NCBI RefSeq assembly: GCF_007997285.1
Contig: NZ_VORX01000006.1
Coordinates: forward strand, 62,001-126,000
Direction of reading: 5' to 3'
DNA length: 64,000 bases
DNA from: Gelidibacter salicanalis
Lineage (GTDB): Bacteria > Bacteroidota > Bacteroidia > Flavobacteriales > Flavobacteriaceae
The notes below the pieces were generated by a model. The model saw nothing but the letters and a program-made list of their open reading frames with translations. It searched no databases and had not been told where the DNA came from. This document shows, in pieces, positions 36,372 to 45,764 of this stretch. Made by a program: the position numbers and the translations under genes. Numbering within the stretch: position 1 is the first letter of the stretch; each line of letters opens with the position of its first letter.

Positions 36372-38081
36372 TTACCCAATGATCATCCCAGCAATAGTAG
36401 CGGACAATAATGAAGCAATCGTTCCACCGATAAGCGCTTTTAAACCAAATTCAGATAAAGTTTTGCGTTGTCCGGGAGCTAAAGATCCAATGCCTCCAAT
36501 TTGAATACCTATCGATGCGAAATTGGCAAACCCGCACAACATATAAGTAGCCATGATGATGGATTTCTCAAATTTTAAATGGGTGGCACTGGCCACGTTT
36601 TTCAGTTCAGCCAATTGAATGTAACCTACAAACTCACTTGCTGCCAATTTAATTCCTAATAACTGTCCCATTAGAGCCATGTCTTCTTTGGCTACTCCAA
36701 TTAGCCACATTAACGGCGAAAAGATATATCCTAAGATAAACTCCAGGGATAAGGCCAAGTAAGGTGTGTTATTGGCAATGAGTGTATTTAAACCGGTAAC
36801 GTTGCCCAATTTTCCGAAACCATAATTAATCATGGCAATAAAAGCAATGAACACCAAAAGCATCGCGCCCACATTGGCCGCCAATTTTAAGCCTTCAGTG
36901 GTACCGTTAGCAATGGCATCTAAAATGTTAGAGCCTATATTTTCTTGTGTAACTTGAATTTCAGAATTGATTTCTTTTTGCTGTGGGTATAACATCTTCG
37001 AAATGACGATAGCTCCAGGTGCTGCCATTACAGATGCAGTTAAGAGGTGCTTTGCGTAAAAAAGTTTTAGGGCTTCATCTTCACCACCCAAAAATCCAAT
37101 ATACGCTGCCAATACACCGCCGGCGACCGTTGCCATCCCACCAATCATTACCAATAGGATCTCTGATTTGGTCATACTCTCTAAATAGGCCTTGATCATC
37201 AATGGTGCTTCGGTTTGACCTAAGAAAATATTCCCAGCGACGCTTAAACTTTCAGCACCAGATATTTTTAATAGTTTAGTCAATACCCAAGCCATTCCTG
37301 CCACTACTTTTTGAATGACCCCTAAATAAAATAATAATGAGGTTAGGGCAGAGAAAAAGATGATGGTTGGCAATACTTGAAAAAGAAAAATAAAGCCAAA
37401 ACTGCTAATGTCCATCATGCCTCCCAGTAGAAATTCACTACCTGCTTGGGTGAATTCAAGAACTTTAACGAACATTTTTCCAACAATTTCAAAAGCCTTT
37501 TGAATGAACGGGATTTTTAAAACACCAATGGCCAATAACAATTGGGCTGCAAGTCCGAACCCGATGGTTTTCCAGTTGATGGCCTTTCTATTTTGACTTA
37601 AAATATAGGAGAGTAATAATAACACAAACATGCCTAGGGCGCCACGCATCAAGCTATTCATAGAAAATCCCTGACTTGGTATAATACCGCTGGTTGCAGC
37701 CTGAGTGACTGCTAAAATTTCTTTTGGAGTGGAGAATATATAATTGACATCCTTTGTGTCCTGAAGTACCAAGGTAGAATCCGTGAGGGTCTCTACGGTA
37801 AAATGTTTGATTTCTTCCGAAGGTGTATCGTAATAAAGAACGAGTAATTTGTTTTGGGTAATATATTTGCCTTCCGTCCGAGTACTGTCTTTTGCAGCTA
37901 AAAAGAAGGTGAAATCGCCGTCTTTAAGAAACAAACCATCCGTGTTTTTATCAATATTATAGAGATTGACGCCTTGCTCATTTTGAACGGCTTCAAACTG
38001 CCACTTATTCTCTATGCTTTGCCCTACTATTGTTGTTAATCCAAAAAAAATAGCCGTAAAAGCTAAAAAGAAATGTTTCAT
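36372..38081 (-). CDS. concentrative nucleoside transporter (NupC/CNT) with N-terminal periplasmic domain
   Basis: The 569-residue protein has a signal peptide (to about residue 20) and an unusual N-terminal domain of about 100 residues (IENKWQFEAVQNEQGVNLYNI... with beta-strand pattern, lipocalin-like). The CNT permease follows from about residue 145. Permease marks are GNIFLGQTEAPLMIKAYL, MATVAGGVLAAYIG and GYIFSPLMWLIGV. CNT carriers import nucleosides with Na+ or H+. The product feeds the deoxynucleoside kinases of this window. It starts 12 bases after the bifunctional nuclease gene. Confidence 0.92.
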   Translation of the reverse strand: MKHFFLAFTAIFFGLTTIVGQSIENKWQFEAVQNEQGVNLYNIDKNTDGLFLKDGDFTFFLAAKDSTRTEGKYITQNKLLVLYYDTPSEEIKHFTVETLTDSTLVLQDTKDVNYIFSTPKEILAVTQAATSGIIPSQGFSMNSLMRGALGMFVLLLLSYILSQNRKAINWKTIGFGLAAQLLLAIGVLKIPFIQKAFEIVGKMFVKVLEFTQAGSEFLLGGMMDISSFGFIFLFQVLPTIIFFSALTSLLFYLGVIQKVVAGMAWVLTKLLKISGAESLSVAGNIFLGQTEAPLMIKAYLESMTKSEILLVMIGGMATVAGGVLAAYIGFLGGEDEALKLFYAKHLLTASVMAAPGAIVISKMLYPQQKEINSEIQVTQENIGSNILDAIANGTTEGLKLAANVGAMLLVFIAFIAMINYGFGKLGNVTGLNTLIANNTPYLALSLEFILGYIFSPLMWLIGVAKEDMALMGQLLGIKLAASEFVGYIQLAELKNVASATHLKFEKSIIMATYMLCGFANFASIGIQIGGIGSLAPGQRKTLSEFGLKALIGGTIASLLSATIAGMIIG

Positions 38082-38093
38082 TAAGTAGATCGA

Positions 38094-38702
38094 TTAGCGT
38101 TTAGAAATTTCATCTCTTATTTTAGCTGCCATCTCATAATCTTCACTTACCACGGCTTGTTCCAATAAAGAATGAAGTTCTTCAAGAGTTTTATTTTTGT
38201 AATTGTCCTGAATGCTAGATTCTATTTCTTCAGCCACCAAATCGTCCAAAAGAATGCTGTCCTGTTGTTCGTCTTCTTTTTGCGGATTGACTTTAAGATA
38301 AATTCCGGCCTTATCCAAAATGTTTTTATAGGTGAATATGGGGGCCTGAAAACGGAGTGCCAAGGCAATGGCATCACTGGTTCTGGCATCAATAATTTCT
38401 TCAATTTTATCCCGCTCACAAATGAGACTGGAGTAAAATACACCGTCTACTAATTTATGAATGATGACTTGTTTGACAATAATATCAAAACGGTCAGCAA
38501 AATTTTTAAAAAGGTCGTGGGTTAAAGGACGCGGAGGGCGGATTTCTTTTTCGAGTGCTATGGCAATAGATTGTGCTTCAAAGGCACCAATTACAATAGG
38601 GAGTTTGCGATCGCCATCTACCTCATTTAAAATTAAGGCATACGCGCCATTTTGGGTTTGGCTATAGGAGATTCCCTTTATGTTTAATCGAACTAAACTC
38701 AT
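38094..38702 (-). CDS. bifunctional nuclease family protein (DUF151) with C-terminal UVR motif
   Basis: The 202-residue protein has a DUF151 domain (about 1-135) with LPIVIGAFEAQSIAIALEKEIRPPRPLTHDL and ARTSDAIALALRFQAPI, the family's conserved blocks. A UVR-type helix pair follows at the C-terminus (LEELHSLLEQAVVSEDYEMAAKIRDEI, as in UvrB/UvrC and McsA). DUF151 proteins have reported RNase/DNase activity in plants and bacteria. It is co-transcribed with the nucleoside transporter, suggesting nucleic-acid turnover and nucleoside use (inference). Confidence 0.92.
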   Translation of the reverse strand: MSLVRLNIKGISYSQTQNGAYALILNEVDGDRKLPIVIGAFEAQSIAIALEKEIRPPRPLTHDLFKNFADRFDIIVKQVIIHKLVDGVFYSSLICERDKIEEIIDARTSDAIALALRFQAPIFTYKNILDKAGIYLKVNPQKEDEQQDSILLDDLVAEEIESSIQDNYKNKTLEELHSLLEQAVVSEDYEMAAKIRDEISKR

Positions 38703-38803
38703 ATTATTTAAAAGGCAAATAACTGTTTAAATTGGGACTTTACCAACTGTGATCCACATAATTTTTGGGAAGGTCCCTCTGGGAAAAAAGATATTGAAAA
38801 TTT

Positions 38804-38857
38804 TTGCCACAAATACATGAATCCCTTATGAGGATTTTAGTCATGTATTTATGGCAA
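38804..38857. repeat. long nested inverted repeat between etfA and the DUF151 gene
   Basis: TTGCCA-c-AAATACATGA pairs with TCATGTATTT-a-TGGCAA (16 pairs, one mismatch), and inside ATCC pairs with GGAT. The 54-base hairpin has no strong T-run on the minus strand. Similar CACAAATACATGAA-type palindromes are, from memory, repeated in other Flavobacteriia genomes; it may act as a terminator or be a dispersed palindromic element. Confidence 0.7.
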
Positions 38858-38901
38858 TAAATTTTTTGCACCCGTCGCATTGCTGCTACAAGTTAAGAAA
38901 T

Positions 38902-39864
38902 TTATGCGTTTTGAGCTTTAAATTCCTTTAATTTTTCTATGAGTTTAGGAACTACTTCAAAAGCATCGCCCACAACGCCGTAGTCCGCTGCTTTAAAAAA
39001 TGGAGCTTCAGGATCGGAGTTAATCACCACTTTAACCTTAGAGGCATTGATGCCCGCTAAATGTTGAATGGCTCCTGAAATACCAATGGCAATATATAAG
39101 TTAGCGGCCACTGGTTTTCCGGTTTGACCCACGTGTTCGCTGTGAGGTCTCCATCCTAAGTCAGATACCGGTTTTGAACATGCCGTTGCAGCACCTAAAA
39201 CTTCGGCTAACTCTTCAACCATGCCCCAGTTTTCTGGACCTTTAAGGCCACGTCCACCAGAAACAACAATTTCAGCATCTGCAATGGTTACGGTGTTTTT
39301 GGCTTTGTCCACAGATTCTACGTGAACGCCATTTTCAGGAATTGATGGCGCAAAATCTTCTGCGGCGGCACTCGCGGAATTTTCTTTCAGCCCGAAGGCA
39401 TTTTTAGAAACACCTACAATTTTCACATCGGTATCGATAGTGGAAAAATTGAATGCTTTATTGGTAAATGCTGTGCGTTTTACGGTAAATGGAGAGGCAC
39501 TGGTTGGCGCTTCTACCACGTTAGATGCATAACCTGCATCTAAACCTACCGCCAATAATGGGGCTAAATATTTACTGTCAGCACTAGAGCTGACCACAAC
39601 TACCTTGGTGCCTTCTTTTTCAGCAGCTTGCTTAATAACGTTGGCGTAGGTTTTGGCGTTAAACATATCCAATTTTGAATCGTTAACTTTTAATACTTTA
39701 TCAACGCCGTAAGTTCCTAATTCTGAAACATCATTGGCATTAATGGTAAGTGCGGTAACCGTCGTTCCCATTTGGTCAGCAACGGCTTTTGCGTAAGAGG
39801 CCACTTCAAAAGCGACTTTCTTAAATTTTCCTTCTTCGGATTCTGTATATACTAAAACTGACAT
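38902..39864 (-). CDS. etfA: electron transfer flavoprotein subunit alpha
   Basis: EtfA binds FAD in the EtfAB heterodimer, which carries electrons from acyl-CoA dehydrogenases to the respiratory chain. The 320-residue protein has the ETF alpha N-terminal domain and the C-terminal FAD domain: VSGGRGLKGPENW, GWRPHSEHVGQTGKPVAANLYIAIGISGAIQHLAG, INSDPEAPFFKAADYGVVGD. It is transcribed after etfB with 108 bases between, which hold a hairpin. Confidence 0.97.
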   Translation of the reverse strand: MSVLVYTESEEGKFKKVAFEVASYAKAVADQMGTTVTALTINANDVSELGTYGVDKVLKVNDSKLDMFNAKTYANVIKQAAEKEGTKVVVVSSSADSKYLAPLLAVGLDAGYASNVVEAPTSASPFTVKRTAFTNKAFNFSTIDTDVKIVGVSKNAFGLKENSASAAAEDFAPSIPENGVHVESVDKAKNTVTIADAEIVVSGGRGLKGPENWGMVEELAEVLGAATACSKPVSDLGWRPHSEHVGQTGKPVAANLYIAIGISGAIQHLAGINASKVKVVINSDPEAPFFKAADYGVVGDAFEVVPKLIEKLKEFKAQNA

Positions 39865-39885
39865 ATAATTTTATTTTTTAAATGT

Positions 39886-39906
39886 TTCCTGACCTTGAGT
39901 CAGGAA
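39886..39906. repeat. hairpin between etfB and etfA
   Basis: TTCCTGAC, loop CTTGA, GTCAGGAA: eight perfect pairs. There is no T-run on the minus strand. It may protect or process the etfBA transcript, or act as a weak attenuator. Confidence 0.6.
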
Positions 39907-39972
39907 CGCATTGTTGATTTCTGATAAATTTTGAAAGATTCCAAACGAGGTCTGGGATGAATTAATCTGCAG

Positions 39973-40719
39973 TTAAATCACCTTCGCTTCGTTGTGAAGT
40001 AAGTTTACCAATTCATCCAGATTATCAGGAGAAATCAATTTTACCGCTCCTTTAGCTTCTGGTTTTTCAAACTTAACCGTCGTTGTTTCTTTAGTGGCAT
40101 CAACTGGTTCTACGACACTTAAAGGTTTTTGACGCGCTTGCATAATCCCTCTCATATTCGGGATGCGTAAATCGCTTTCTTCAACCAATCCTTTTTGTCC
40201 GCCAATAACTAAAGGTAAAGTTGTAGAAACGGTTTCTTTTCCGCCATCAATTTCTCGTACCGCTTTAGCATTTGTGCCATCTACTTCAAGACTGATACAG
40301 TTAGTTACGAAGTTAGCCCCGAGTAATTCGGCTAACATCCCTGGTACCATTCCGCCGTTGTAGTCAATAGACTCTCGGCCGGCAATAATTAAATCGTAGC
40401 CACCGTCTTTAACCACATTGGCCAATTGTTTTGCTACAGCAAAACCATCAGTTGCAGGGGTATTCACACGGATAGCCGTGTCAGCGCCAATAGCTAAAGC
40501 CTTACGTAAGGTAGGCTCTGTTTCAGGGCCGCCAACGTTGATGACATCTACCGTTGCGCCTTGTTTTTCTTTAAACCACATGGCTCGGGTCAAACCAAAC
40601 TCATCATTTGGGTTGATTACAAATTGAACGCCATTGGTGTCAAACTTTGTGTCACCGTCCGTGAAATTAATCTTTGAAGTCGTATCAGGTACGTGACTAA
40701 TACATACAAGTATTTTCAT
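39973..40719 (-). CDS. etfB: electron transfer flavoprotein subunit beta
   Basis: EtfB holds the AMP-binding domain and the dehydrogenase docking face. The 248-residue protein has KILVCISHVPDTTSKI at the N-terminus, VINPNDEFGLTRA, IIAGRESIDYNGGMVPGMLAELLG, and the recognition loop RIPNMRGIMQARQKPL near 190-205. It is the first gene of etfB-etfA. The upstream 221 bases to pdhB (divergent) contain both promoters; no full consensus is visible for etfB. Confidence 0.97.
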   Translation of the reverse strand: MKILVCISHVPDTTSKINFTDGDTKFDTNGVQFVINPNDEFGLTRAMWFKEKQGATVDVINVGGPETEPTLRKALAIGADTAIRVNTPATDGFAVAKQLANVVKDGGYDLIIAGRESIDYNGGMVPGMLAELLGANFVTNCISLEVDGTNAKAVREIDGGKETVSTTLPLVIGGQKGLVEESDLRIPNMRGIMQARQKPLSVVEPVDATKETTTVKFEKPEAKGAVKLISPDNLDELVNLLHNEAKVI

Positions 40720-40910
40720 GTTTTATAATTTATTATATTATTAGTTTTTTAAGTAGAATCTGGATAAATATCAATTTTTAACTCAAACTACCGCTGAAAA
40801 CTGTCTTCTTTTGAATAGGATACGAAGTTAATTATTTTAGATGACATTTTTACTATGCATGCATAATAAATTTTAAATAATTCTTTTCCTTTTAGTTTTT
40901 GATTTATTCT

Positions 40911-40918
40911 TACTTTTG
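40911..40918 (+). promoter_or_regulatory. -7 element of pdhB
   Basis: TACTTTTG matches TAnnTTTG exactly, 22 bases before the pdhB ATG. The -33 box is not clear. Confidence 0.45.
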
Positions 40919-40940
40919 CTAATTGATTTAAATTTTACAA

Positions 40941-41918
40941 ATGAAGACAATTCAATTTAGAGAAGCTATCTGCGAAGCCATGAGCGAAGAAATGCGCCGT
41001 GACGAGACCGTTTATTTAATGGGTGAGGAAGTTGCAGAATATAATGGTGCCTACAAAGCATCTAAAGGAATGTTGGACGAATTTGGAGCCAAACGTGTTA
41101 TCGATACACCAATAGCAGAACTTGGTTTTGCTGGGATTGCTATTGGTTCTACCATGACCGGATGTCGCCCAATTGTAGAGTATATGACCTTCAACTTCTC
41201 TTTAGTAGGGATTGACCAAATTATAAATAACGCGGCAAAAATCAGACAAATGTCGGGTGGGCAGTTCAATTGTCCTATTGTATTTAGAGGACCAACAGGA
41301 TCTGCTGGGCAGTTGGGAGCTACCCATTCTCAAGCTTTTGAGAACTGGTTTGCCAACACACCTGGTTTGAAAGTGGTGGTACCATCAAATCCTTATGACG
41401 CGAAAGGGCTTTTAAAATCTGCTATTCGCGATAACGATCCAGTAATTTTTATGGAGAGTGAGCAAATGTATGGGGATAAAGGTGAAGTGCCAGAAGGAGA
41501 GTATACAATTCCTCTTGGAGTTGCTGAAATTAAGCGTGAAGGTACAGACGTGACCATCGTTTCTTTTGGTAAGATCATCAAAGAAGCCTACAAAGCTGCG
41601 GATGAATTGGAAAAAGAAGGGATTTCTTGTGAAATTATCGATCTGAGAACCGTACGTCCTTTAGATAAGGAAGCGATTTTGAAATCGGTTAAGAAAACCA
41701 ATAGATTGGTGGTGTTGGAAGAAGCGTGGCCATTTGGAAACGTAGCTACTGAGATTACCTACATTGTTCAAGCTGAAGCTTTTGATTATTTAGATGCTCC
41801 AGTGGTTAAGATTAACACTGCAGACACGCCTGCTCCTTATTCTCCAGTTCTGTTGGCAGAATGGTTGCCAAATAGCGACGAAGTTGTTAAAGCTGTCAAA
41901 AAAGTCATGTATAAATAA
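40941..41918 (+). CDS. pdhB: pyruvate dehydrogenase complex E1 component subunit beta
   Basis: The 325-residue protein is the beta half of the thiamine-diphosphate E1 enzyme that decarboxylates pyruvate (or branched 2-oxo acids in close relatives). Features are MGEEVAEYNGAYKASKGM, the cofactor-contacting IDTPIAELGFAGIAIG, EYMTFNFSLVGIDQIINNAAK, GPTGSAGQLGATHSQ and a C-terminal PDH beta domain with RPLDKEAI. The usual E1 alpha (pdhA) and E2 genes are not adjacent, so the complex is encoded at separate loci. Confidence 0.94.
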   Translation: MKTIQFREAICEAMSEEMRRDETVYLMGEEVAEYNGAYKASKGMLDEFGAKRVIDTPIAELGFAGIAIGSTMTGCRPIVEYMTFNFSLVGIDQIINNAAKIRQMSGGQFNCPIVFRGPTGSAGQLGATHSQAFENWFANTPGLKVVVPSNPYDAKGLLKSAIRDNDPVIFMESEQMYGDKGEVPEGEYTIPLGVAEIKREGTDVTIVSFGKIIKEAYKAADELEKEGISCEIIDLRTVRPLDKEAILKSVKKTNRLVVLEEAWPFGNVATEITYIVQAEAFDYLDAPVVKINTADTPAPYSPVLLAEWLPNSDEVVKAVKKVMYK

Positions 41919-41923
41919 ACTAC

Positions 41924-41941
41924 TCCCGATAGCTATCGGGA
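41924..41941. repeat. 18-bp perfect palindrome TCCCGATAGCTATCGGGA
   Basis: A fully self-complementary 18-mer lies 5 bases after the pdhB stop, before the DUF5686 gene. With only a few T residues after it, it could be a weak terminator. The same CCCGATAGCTATCGGG motif is, from memory, a frequent intergenic palindrome in flavobacterial genomes. Confidence 0.75.
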
Positions 41942-41975
41942 TTGCATTATCCAAACTTCATTGGCATTTGTGTTA

Positions 41976-44492
41976 ATGAAGTTTTTTTGTCTTATGAACT
42001 TATCCCTACGAGTCCTGTTTTTTTTCTTCGGAATGTGTTCCGTCCTTGCCCAAACCAAAGTAAGTGGTGTTGTGTTTGATGAAAACAATATTTCGGTGGC
42101 CTACGCCAATGTGCTTTTTAAAGGCTCTACGGAAGGCACCATTACCAATGAAGAAGGTCGATTTTATCTGGAATCTGACAACACCTATGGTACTCTTATC
42201 ATTTCCTTTCTTGGGTACGAAACTTTAGAAATTCCGCTCAGTAAAAAGGTAAATTATGAGTTAAAATTCATCCTAAAGGAAGCTGCCGGCCAACTGGATG
42301 AGGTGTATATCGTAACAGGTAAACAATCAAAGAAAGAGAGCGAAAATCCTGCAATTGCCATTTTAAAGAAAATTTGGGAACGCAAGCGTCAAAACGGATT
42401 GCGTCAGTTTAAGCAATACGAATATGACAAGTACGAAAAAGTTGAGTTTGACATCAATACCATAGACAGTGCCTTAATTAAAAGCCGCTTGTTCAAGGGG
42501 ATGGAATTTGTATTTGACCAAGTAGATACCAGTAAAGTCACCGGAAAAACCTATCTGCCCATCTTTATAAACGAAGCACGGAGCAAAGTGTATGGCGATA
42601 ATTTGAAGAATAAGGAAAAAGCCGATTTAAAAGGTAATAAAAACTCTGGCTTCAGTAATAACCAAATGATCATCGATTTTGTGGATGATCTGTATTCTGA
42701 TTTTGATATTTATGATAATTACCTCAAGTTTTTCGATAAGAGCTTTGTCAGTCCACTCTCAAAAACTGGCGTCAACACTTACAATTATGTGCTTTCTGAC
42801 AGTACTTTCATCGATAACAAGTGGTGTTACAACATTATCTACTATCCACGCCGAAAAAATGAACTGACCTTTAAAGGCGATTTTTGGGTGAATGACACCA
42901 CGTTTGCCATTAAGGAAATCAATTTACAAGCCTCTAAAAGTGCCAACATCAACTGGGTCAAGGAAATTTACATTGAACAGGAATTTGAGGTGCTGAATGA
43001 TTCTATATTTTTAATCAAGCGAGATTATTTTATGTCTGATTTTGCCTTCAACAAAAAGGAAAAATCCCGTGGAATCTATGGAAAACGAACCACGCTCTAC
43101 GACAATTATCTGTTTGATAGGCCGCGAGATGATAAGTTTTACAGTGAAGAGGTCTACAGCTACAATGAAGATGTGTACAATAGGGATGACGAATTCTGGA
43201 ATCAAAACCGAATGGAAGCCCTCAGTCAGGACGAGAAAGGCGTGTATAAAATGTTGGATACCCTGCAAACAGTAAAGAGGTTTAAGCAGTTTTATAATAT
43301 AGGTAGTATTTTAGGCTCTGGCTATGTGGAATTTTCCGAAATTAATTTTGATTACGGACCTATTTTTTCCACATTTGGGTTTAATGAGGTGGAAGGTGTC
43401 CGAATTAGAACTGGGGGAAGAACTTACTTTGGACCTAACGATCTTTGGCGCGTGGAAGGCTTTCTGGCTTACGGATTTAGAGATGATAAATTTAAATATG
43501 GCATCTCAGGGAAATGGTTGATAGATAAGAAGAATCGATTTATTATCTCTGCCGGAAATAGACGCGATGTGGAGCAAATTGGTGCTAATTTAACATCCTC
43601 TACAGATATTTTAGGCCGTAGTTTGGCCTCTTCTTCCCTTATAGGAACAAGTACCAATGATAAGTTGACCAACGTCAGTTTAACCACTGTGGCTATGGAT
43701 TTGGAGCCGGTAAGAAACCTTGTATTGCGGTTGAGTGGCACCTACAGAACCTTGAGTTCAGCATCAGATACGTTTAGCCTGGATTATTATACGGATGCTA
43801 CCCAAACGACTACCGAATCAGAAATACAACAATATGAAAATGCCTTTTCAGTATCCTATTATCCAGGCAGAAAAATGACCGGTTTTGGCGTAGAACGACG
43901 TCTGGCCAATGATGGTTACCCGAGCTTATTTGCACAAGTTACGCGCGGTGATCAATCGATTTTAAATAGCGATTTTGATTATACCAAACTTCAATTTTCA
44001 TACATCCAGCCTTGGCAAGTTGGTGGTTATGGCCGATTGACCACTACTCTTGAAGCCGGAAAGACTTTTGGAGAAGTCCCACTGGGATTGTTGAATGTCG
44101 TGCCTGGGAATCAATCCTATTTTTCAATTTACAACACCTTTTCGCAACTGGATTACTATGAATTTGTGACGGATACCTATGCGTCCCTGCATCTGGAACA
44201 CAATTTTAACGGGCGGCTATTCTCGCGTATCCCATTTCTCAGAAAATTGAACTTACGCGAAATTGTTGGTGTAAGAGGGGTTTGGGGAGATGTGTCACAG
44301 GGTAATCGCGATTTAAACGCTTCTGGATTGGTGTATCTTGCACCTACGGATACCTTGTATTATGAATACAGCGTTGGGGTGGGCAACATCTTTAAGGTTT
44401 TCCGCATCGATTTTAACTTTAGAGGAAATTATTTGGACAATCCAGACGCACGCGCTTTCGGGGTGACGGGAAGTTTTGGATTTAACTTTTAA
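41976..44492 (+). CDS. DUF5686 and carboxypeptidase-regulatory-like domain protein
   Basis: The 838-residue exported protein has a signal peptide ending CSVLAQ, a carboxypeptidase-D regulatory-like beta sandwich (about 22-110, SGVVFDENNISVAYANVLFKGS), then a long DUF5686 region that ends in outer-membrane beta strands, with terminal Phe (GVTGSFGFNF). It is likely an outer-membrane protein; role unknown, related in layout to TonB-dependent receptors but without a plug domain. ATG 41976 is used; ATG 41994 (MNLSLRVLFFFF) would give an equally good signal peptide. Confidence 0.9.
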   Translation: MKFFCLMNLSLRVLFFFFGMCSVLAQTKVSGVVFDENNISVAYANVLFKGSTEGTITNEEGRFYLESDNTYGTLIISFLGYETLEIPLSKKVNYELKFILKEAAGQLDEVYIVTGKQSKKESENPAIAILKKIWERKRQNGLRQFKQYEYDKYEKVEFDINTIDSALIKSRLFKGMEFVFDQVDTSKVTGKTYLPIFINEARSKVYGDNLKNKEKADLKGNKNSGFSNNQMIIDFVDDLYSDFDIYDNYLKFFDKSFVSPLSKTGVNTYNYVLSDSTFIDNKWCYNIIYYPRRKNELTFKGDFWVNDTTFAIKEINLQASKSANINWVKEIYIEQEFEVLNDSIFLIKRDYFMSDFAFNKKEKSRGIYGKRTTLYDNYLFDRPRDDKFYSEEVYSYNEDVYNRDDEFWNQNRMEALSQDEKGVYKMLDTLQTVKRFKQFYNIGSILGSGYVEFSEINFDYGPIFSTFGFNEVEGVRIRTGGRTYFGPNDLWRVEGFLAYGFRDDKFKYGISGKWLIDKKNRFIISAGNRRDVEQIGANLTSSTDILGRSLASSSLIGTSTNDKLTNVSLTTVAMDLEPVRNLVLRLSGTYRTLSSASDTFSLDYYTDATQTTTESEIQQYENAFSVSYYPGRKMTGFGVERRLANDGYPSLFAQVTRGDQSILNSDFDYTKLQFSYIQPWQVGGYGRLTTTLEAGKTFGEVPLGLLNVVPGNQSYFSIYNTFSQLDYYEFVTDTYASLHLEHNFNGRLFSRIPFLRKLNLREIVGVRGVWGDVSQGNRDLNASGLVYLAPTDTLYYEYSVGVGNIFKVFRIDFNFRGNYLDNPDARAFGVTGSFGFNF

Positions 44493-44537
44493 TCTTTTAC
44501 TCGAACTTGATGTGCAGTTTTACGCGGCAGTTTTACA

Positions 44538-45062
44538 TTAATTAGCTACCAGGTAGGTGACATTAACCAGTGACATGGAGGTCGGGGTTTCTACTTCCGG
44601 ATTTAAGGGATATTCTTGGTCAAATGTCAATATACAGCTCGAATTTGCTGCAATCTTGTTACAAGAGATGCTAGCGAGTTTCGAATAATTACCATAGTAT
44701 TCAAAACTGTCTCCAGAAGCTTTGGTGGTTAAGAACGCTAAGCCTTCAACCGAATACCCATTAGGATTATTGAGTTTAATTTCAAACTTTAATTGAGAAG
44801 TCTTTTGGCTCGTATCAGGAATAAAAGTAAAATATATAACTTCATAAGTAAAGTTCTTCAAAGGTAGCGGGCCAGTGGTTTCGGGCGCAACAAAGTCACA
44901 AGCCACCTCTTCCGTGACGTTATACGTCTCAAATTGGTTGTTGACAATCTTATAATGCTCAATAGGCATCATTTTTGTGCAAGGCCCATCATCGGTGGAA
45001 CTACAGCTACTCATGAGACCAAAAACTAATAAAGGCAGGATAAGTGAAAAACTTTTTTTCAT
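44538..45062 (-). CDS. predicted lipoprotein of unknown function
   Basis: The 174-residue protein has a lipobox LMSSC with Cys20 and is predicted to be anchored in a membrane. After a SSTDDGP linker, the mature part is beta-rich with four more cysteines (CTK, ACDF, SCNK, SCIL), which may form disulfides. No family is recognised. It is convergent with the DUF5686 gene (45-base gap) and followed on the same strand by nothing else. Confidence 0.75.
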   Translation of the reverse strand: MKKSFSLILPLLVFGLMSSCSSTDDGPCTKMMPIEHYKIVNNQFETYNVTEEVACDFVAPETTGPLPLKNFTYEVIYFTFIPDTSQKTSQLKFEIKLNNPNGYSVEGLAFLTTKASGDSFEYYGNYSKLASISCNKIAANSSCILTFDQEYPLNPEVETPTSMSLVNVTYLVAN

Positions 45063-45236
45063 AACTTCAGGGATTAGCTACGTTGTATGACGTAGATAGT
45101 GCCGTCTAATGTAGGAAAAAAACCAAATGGTTTTTTAAGTTTTATAGCAGTGAAGATTCTTATTATTGGAGGATGATAACCCCGATTGACGGAAAGGTAT
45201 GTGAATTTTTAGAAAGTAGTGCCGCGACTATTGAGA

Positions 45237-45764
45237 TTATTCGAGACGTTTAGTTTTCATATTTTTCAACAAGCCTTTGCCAAAGTCCTTCAAATTTCCG
45301 GCTAATTTTAAATGTGGACTGGGGATTTTATCAAGGATCATTTCTAACTTTCCTAATGCAGAATCTACGTTCTGTTCATTCAGTTCACTAAGTTTGATGC
45401 GCTCTACAATTTGAATGTGCGGGTCTAAGCTGGGCACCCCTTTAACAAACAAGCGGTAGACGTAGCCAATTTCCACCACTTGACTGTTTTGGAAATAGCC
45501 TTTTTTGCCGTTCAAATTCTTATAAGGTTCTACATGAATGATGAAATCTGATTTTTCAGCCCCAGAAATGTAGCCCTTTTCAAATTCTGTTTGTTTTTCC
45601 ACCCGCATTTGATCTAAAATTTGATTCCTTTCCTTTTCAAATTTGATTTCCTTCGCACTTAAATCGGTCAGGCTTTTTTGTTTTTGATTCGACATGTAGA
45701 TCAACAGGATGATAATCCAAATGAGTGATGCCGCAATAATGCCTGTGCTAGTGTCTTGTGTCAT
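45237..45764 (-). CDS. single-TM protein of unknown function
   Basis: The 175-residue protein has one N-terminal membrane helix (about 8-25, IIAASLIWIIILLIYM), then a Lys/Glu-rich coiled-coil-like stretch (about 34-65, KEIKFEKERNQILDQMR), then a compact region with FIIHVEPYKN-KKGYFQNSQVVEIGYVYRLFVKG. No catalytic motif is seen. It is separated from the neighbouring lipoprotein by 174 bases and diverges from ppa. Confidence 0.7.
   Translation of the reverse strand: MTQDTSTGIIAASLIWIIILLIYMSNQKQKSLTDLSAKEIKFEKERNQILDQMRVEKQTEFEKGYISGAEKSDFIIHVEPYKNLNGKKGYFQNSQVVEIGYVYRLFVKGVPSLDPHIQIVERIKLSELNEQNVDSALGKLEMILDKIPSPHLKLAGNLKDFGKGLLKNMKTKRLE

Noticed and set aside
39886-39906. Intrinsic terminator between etfB and etfA
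   Set aside because: The hairpin lacks a T-run on the minus strand and ending there would strand etfA, whose product is needed with EtfB in equal amounts.
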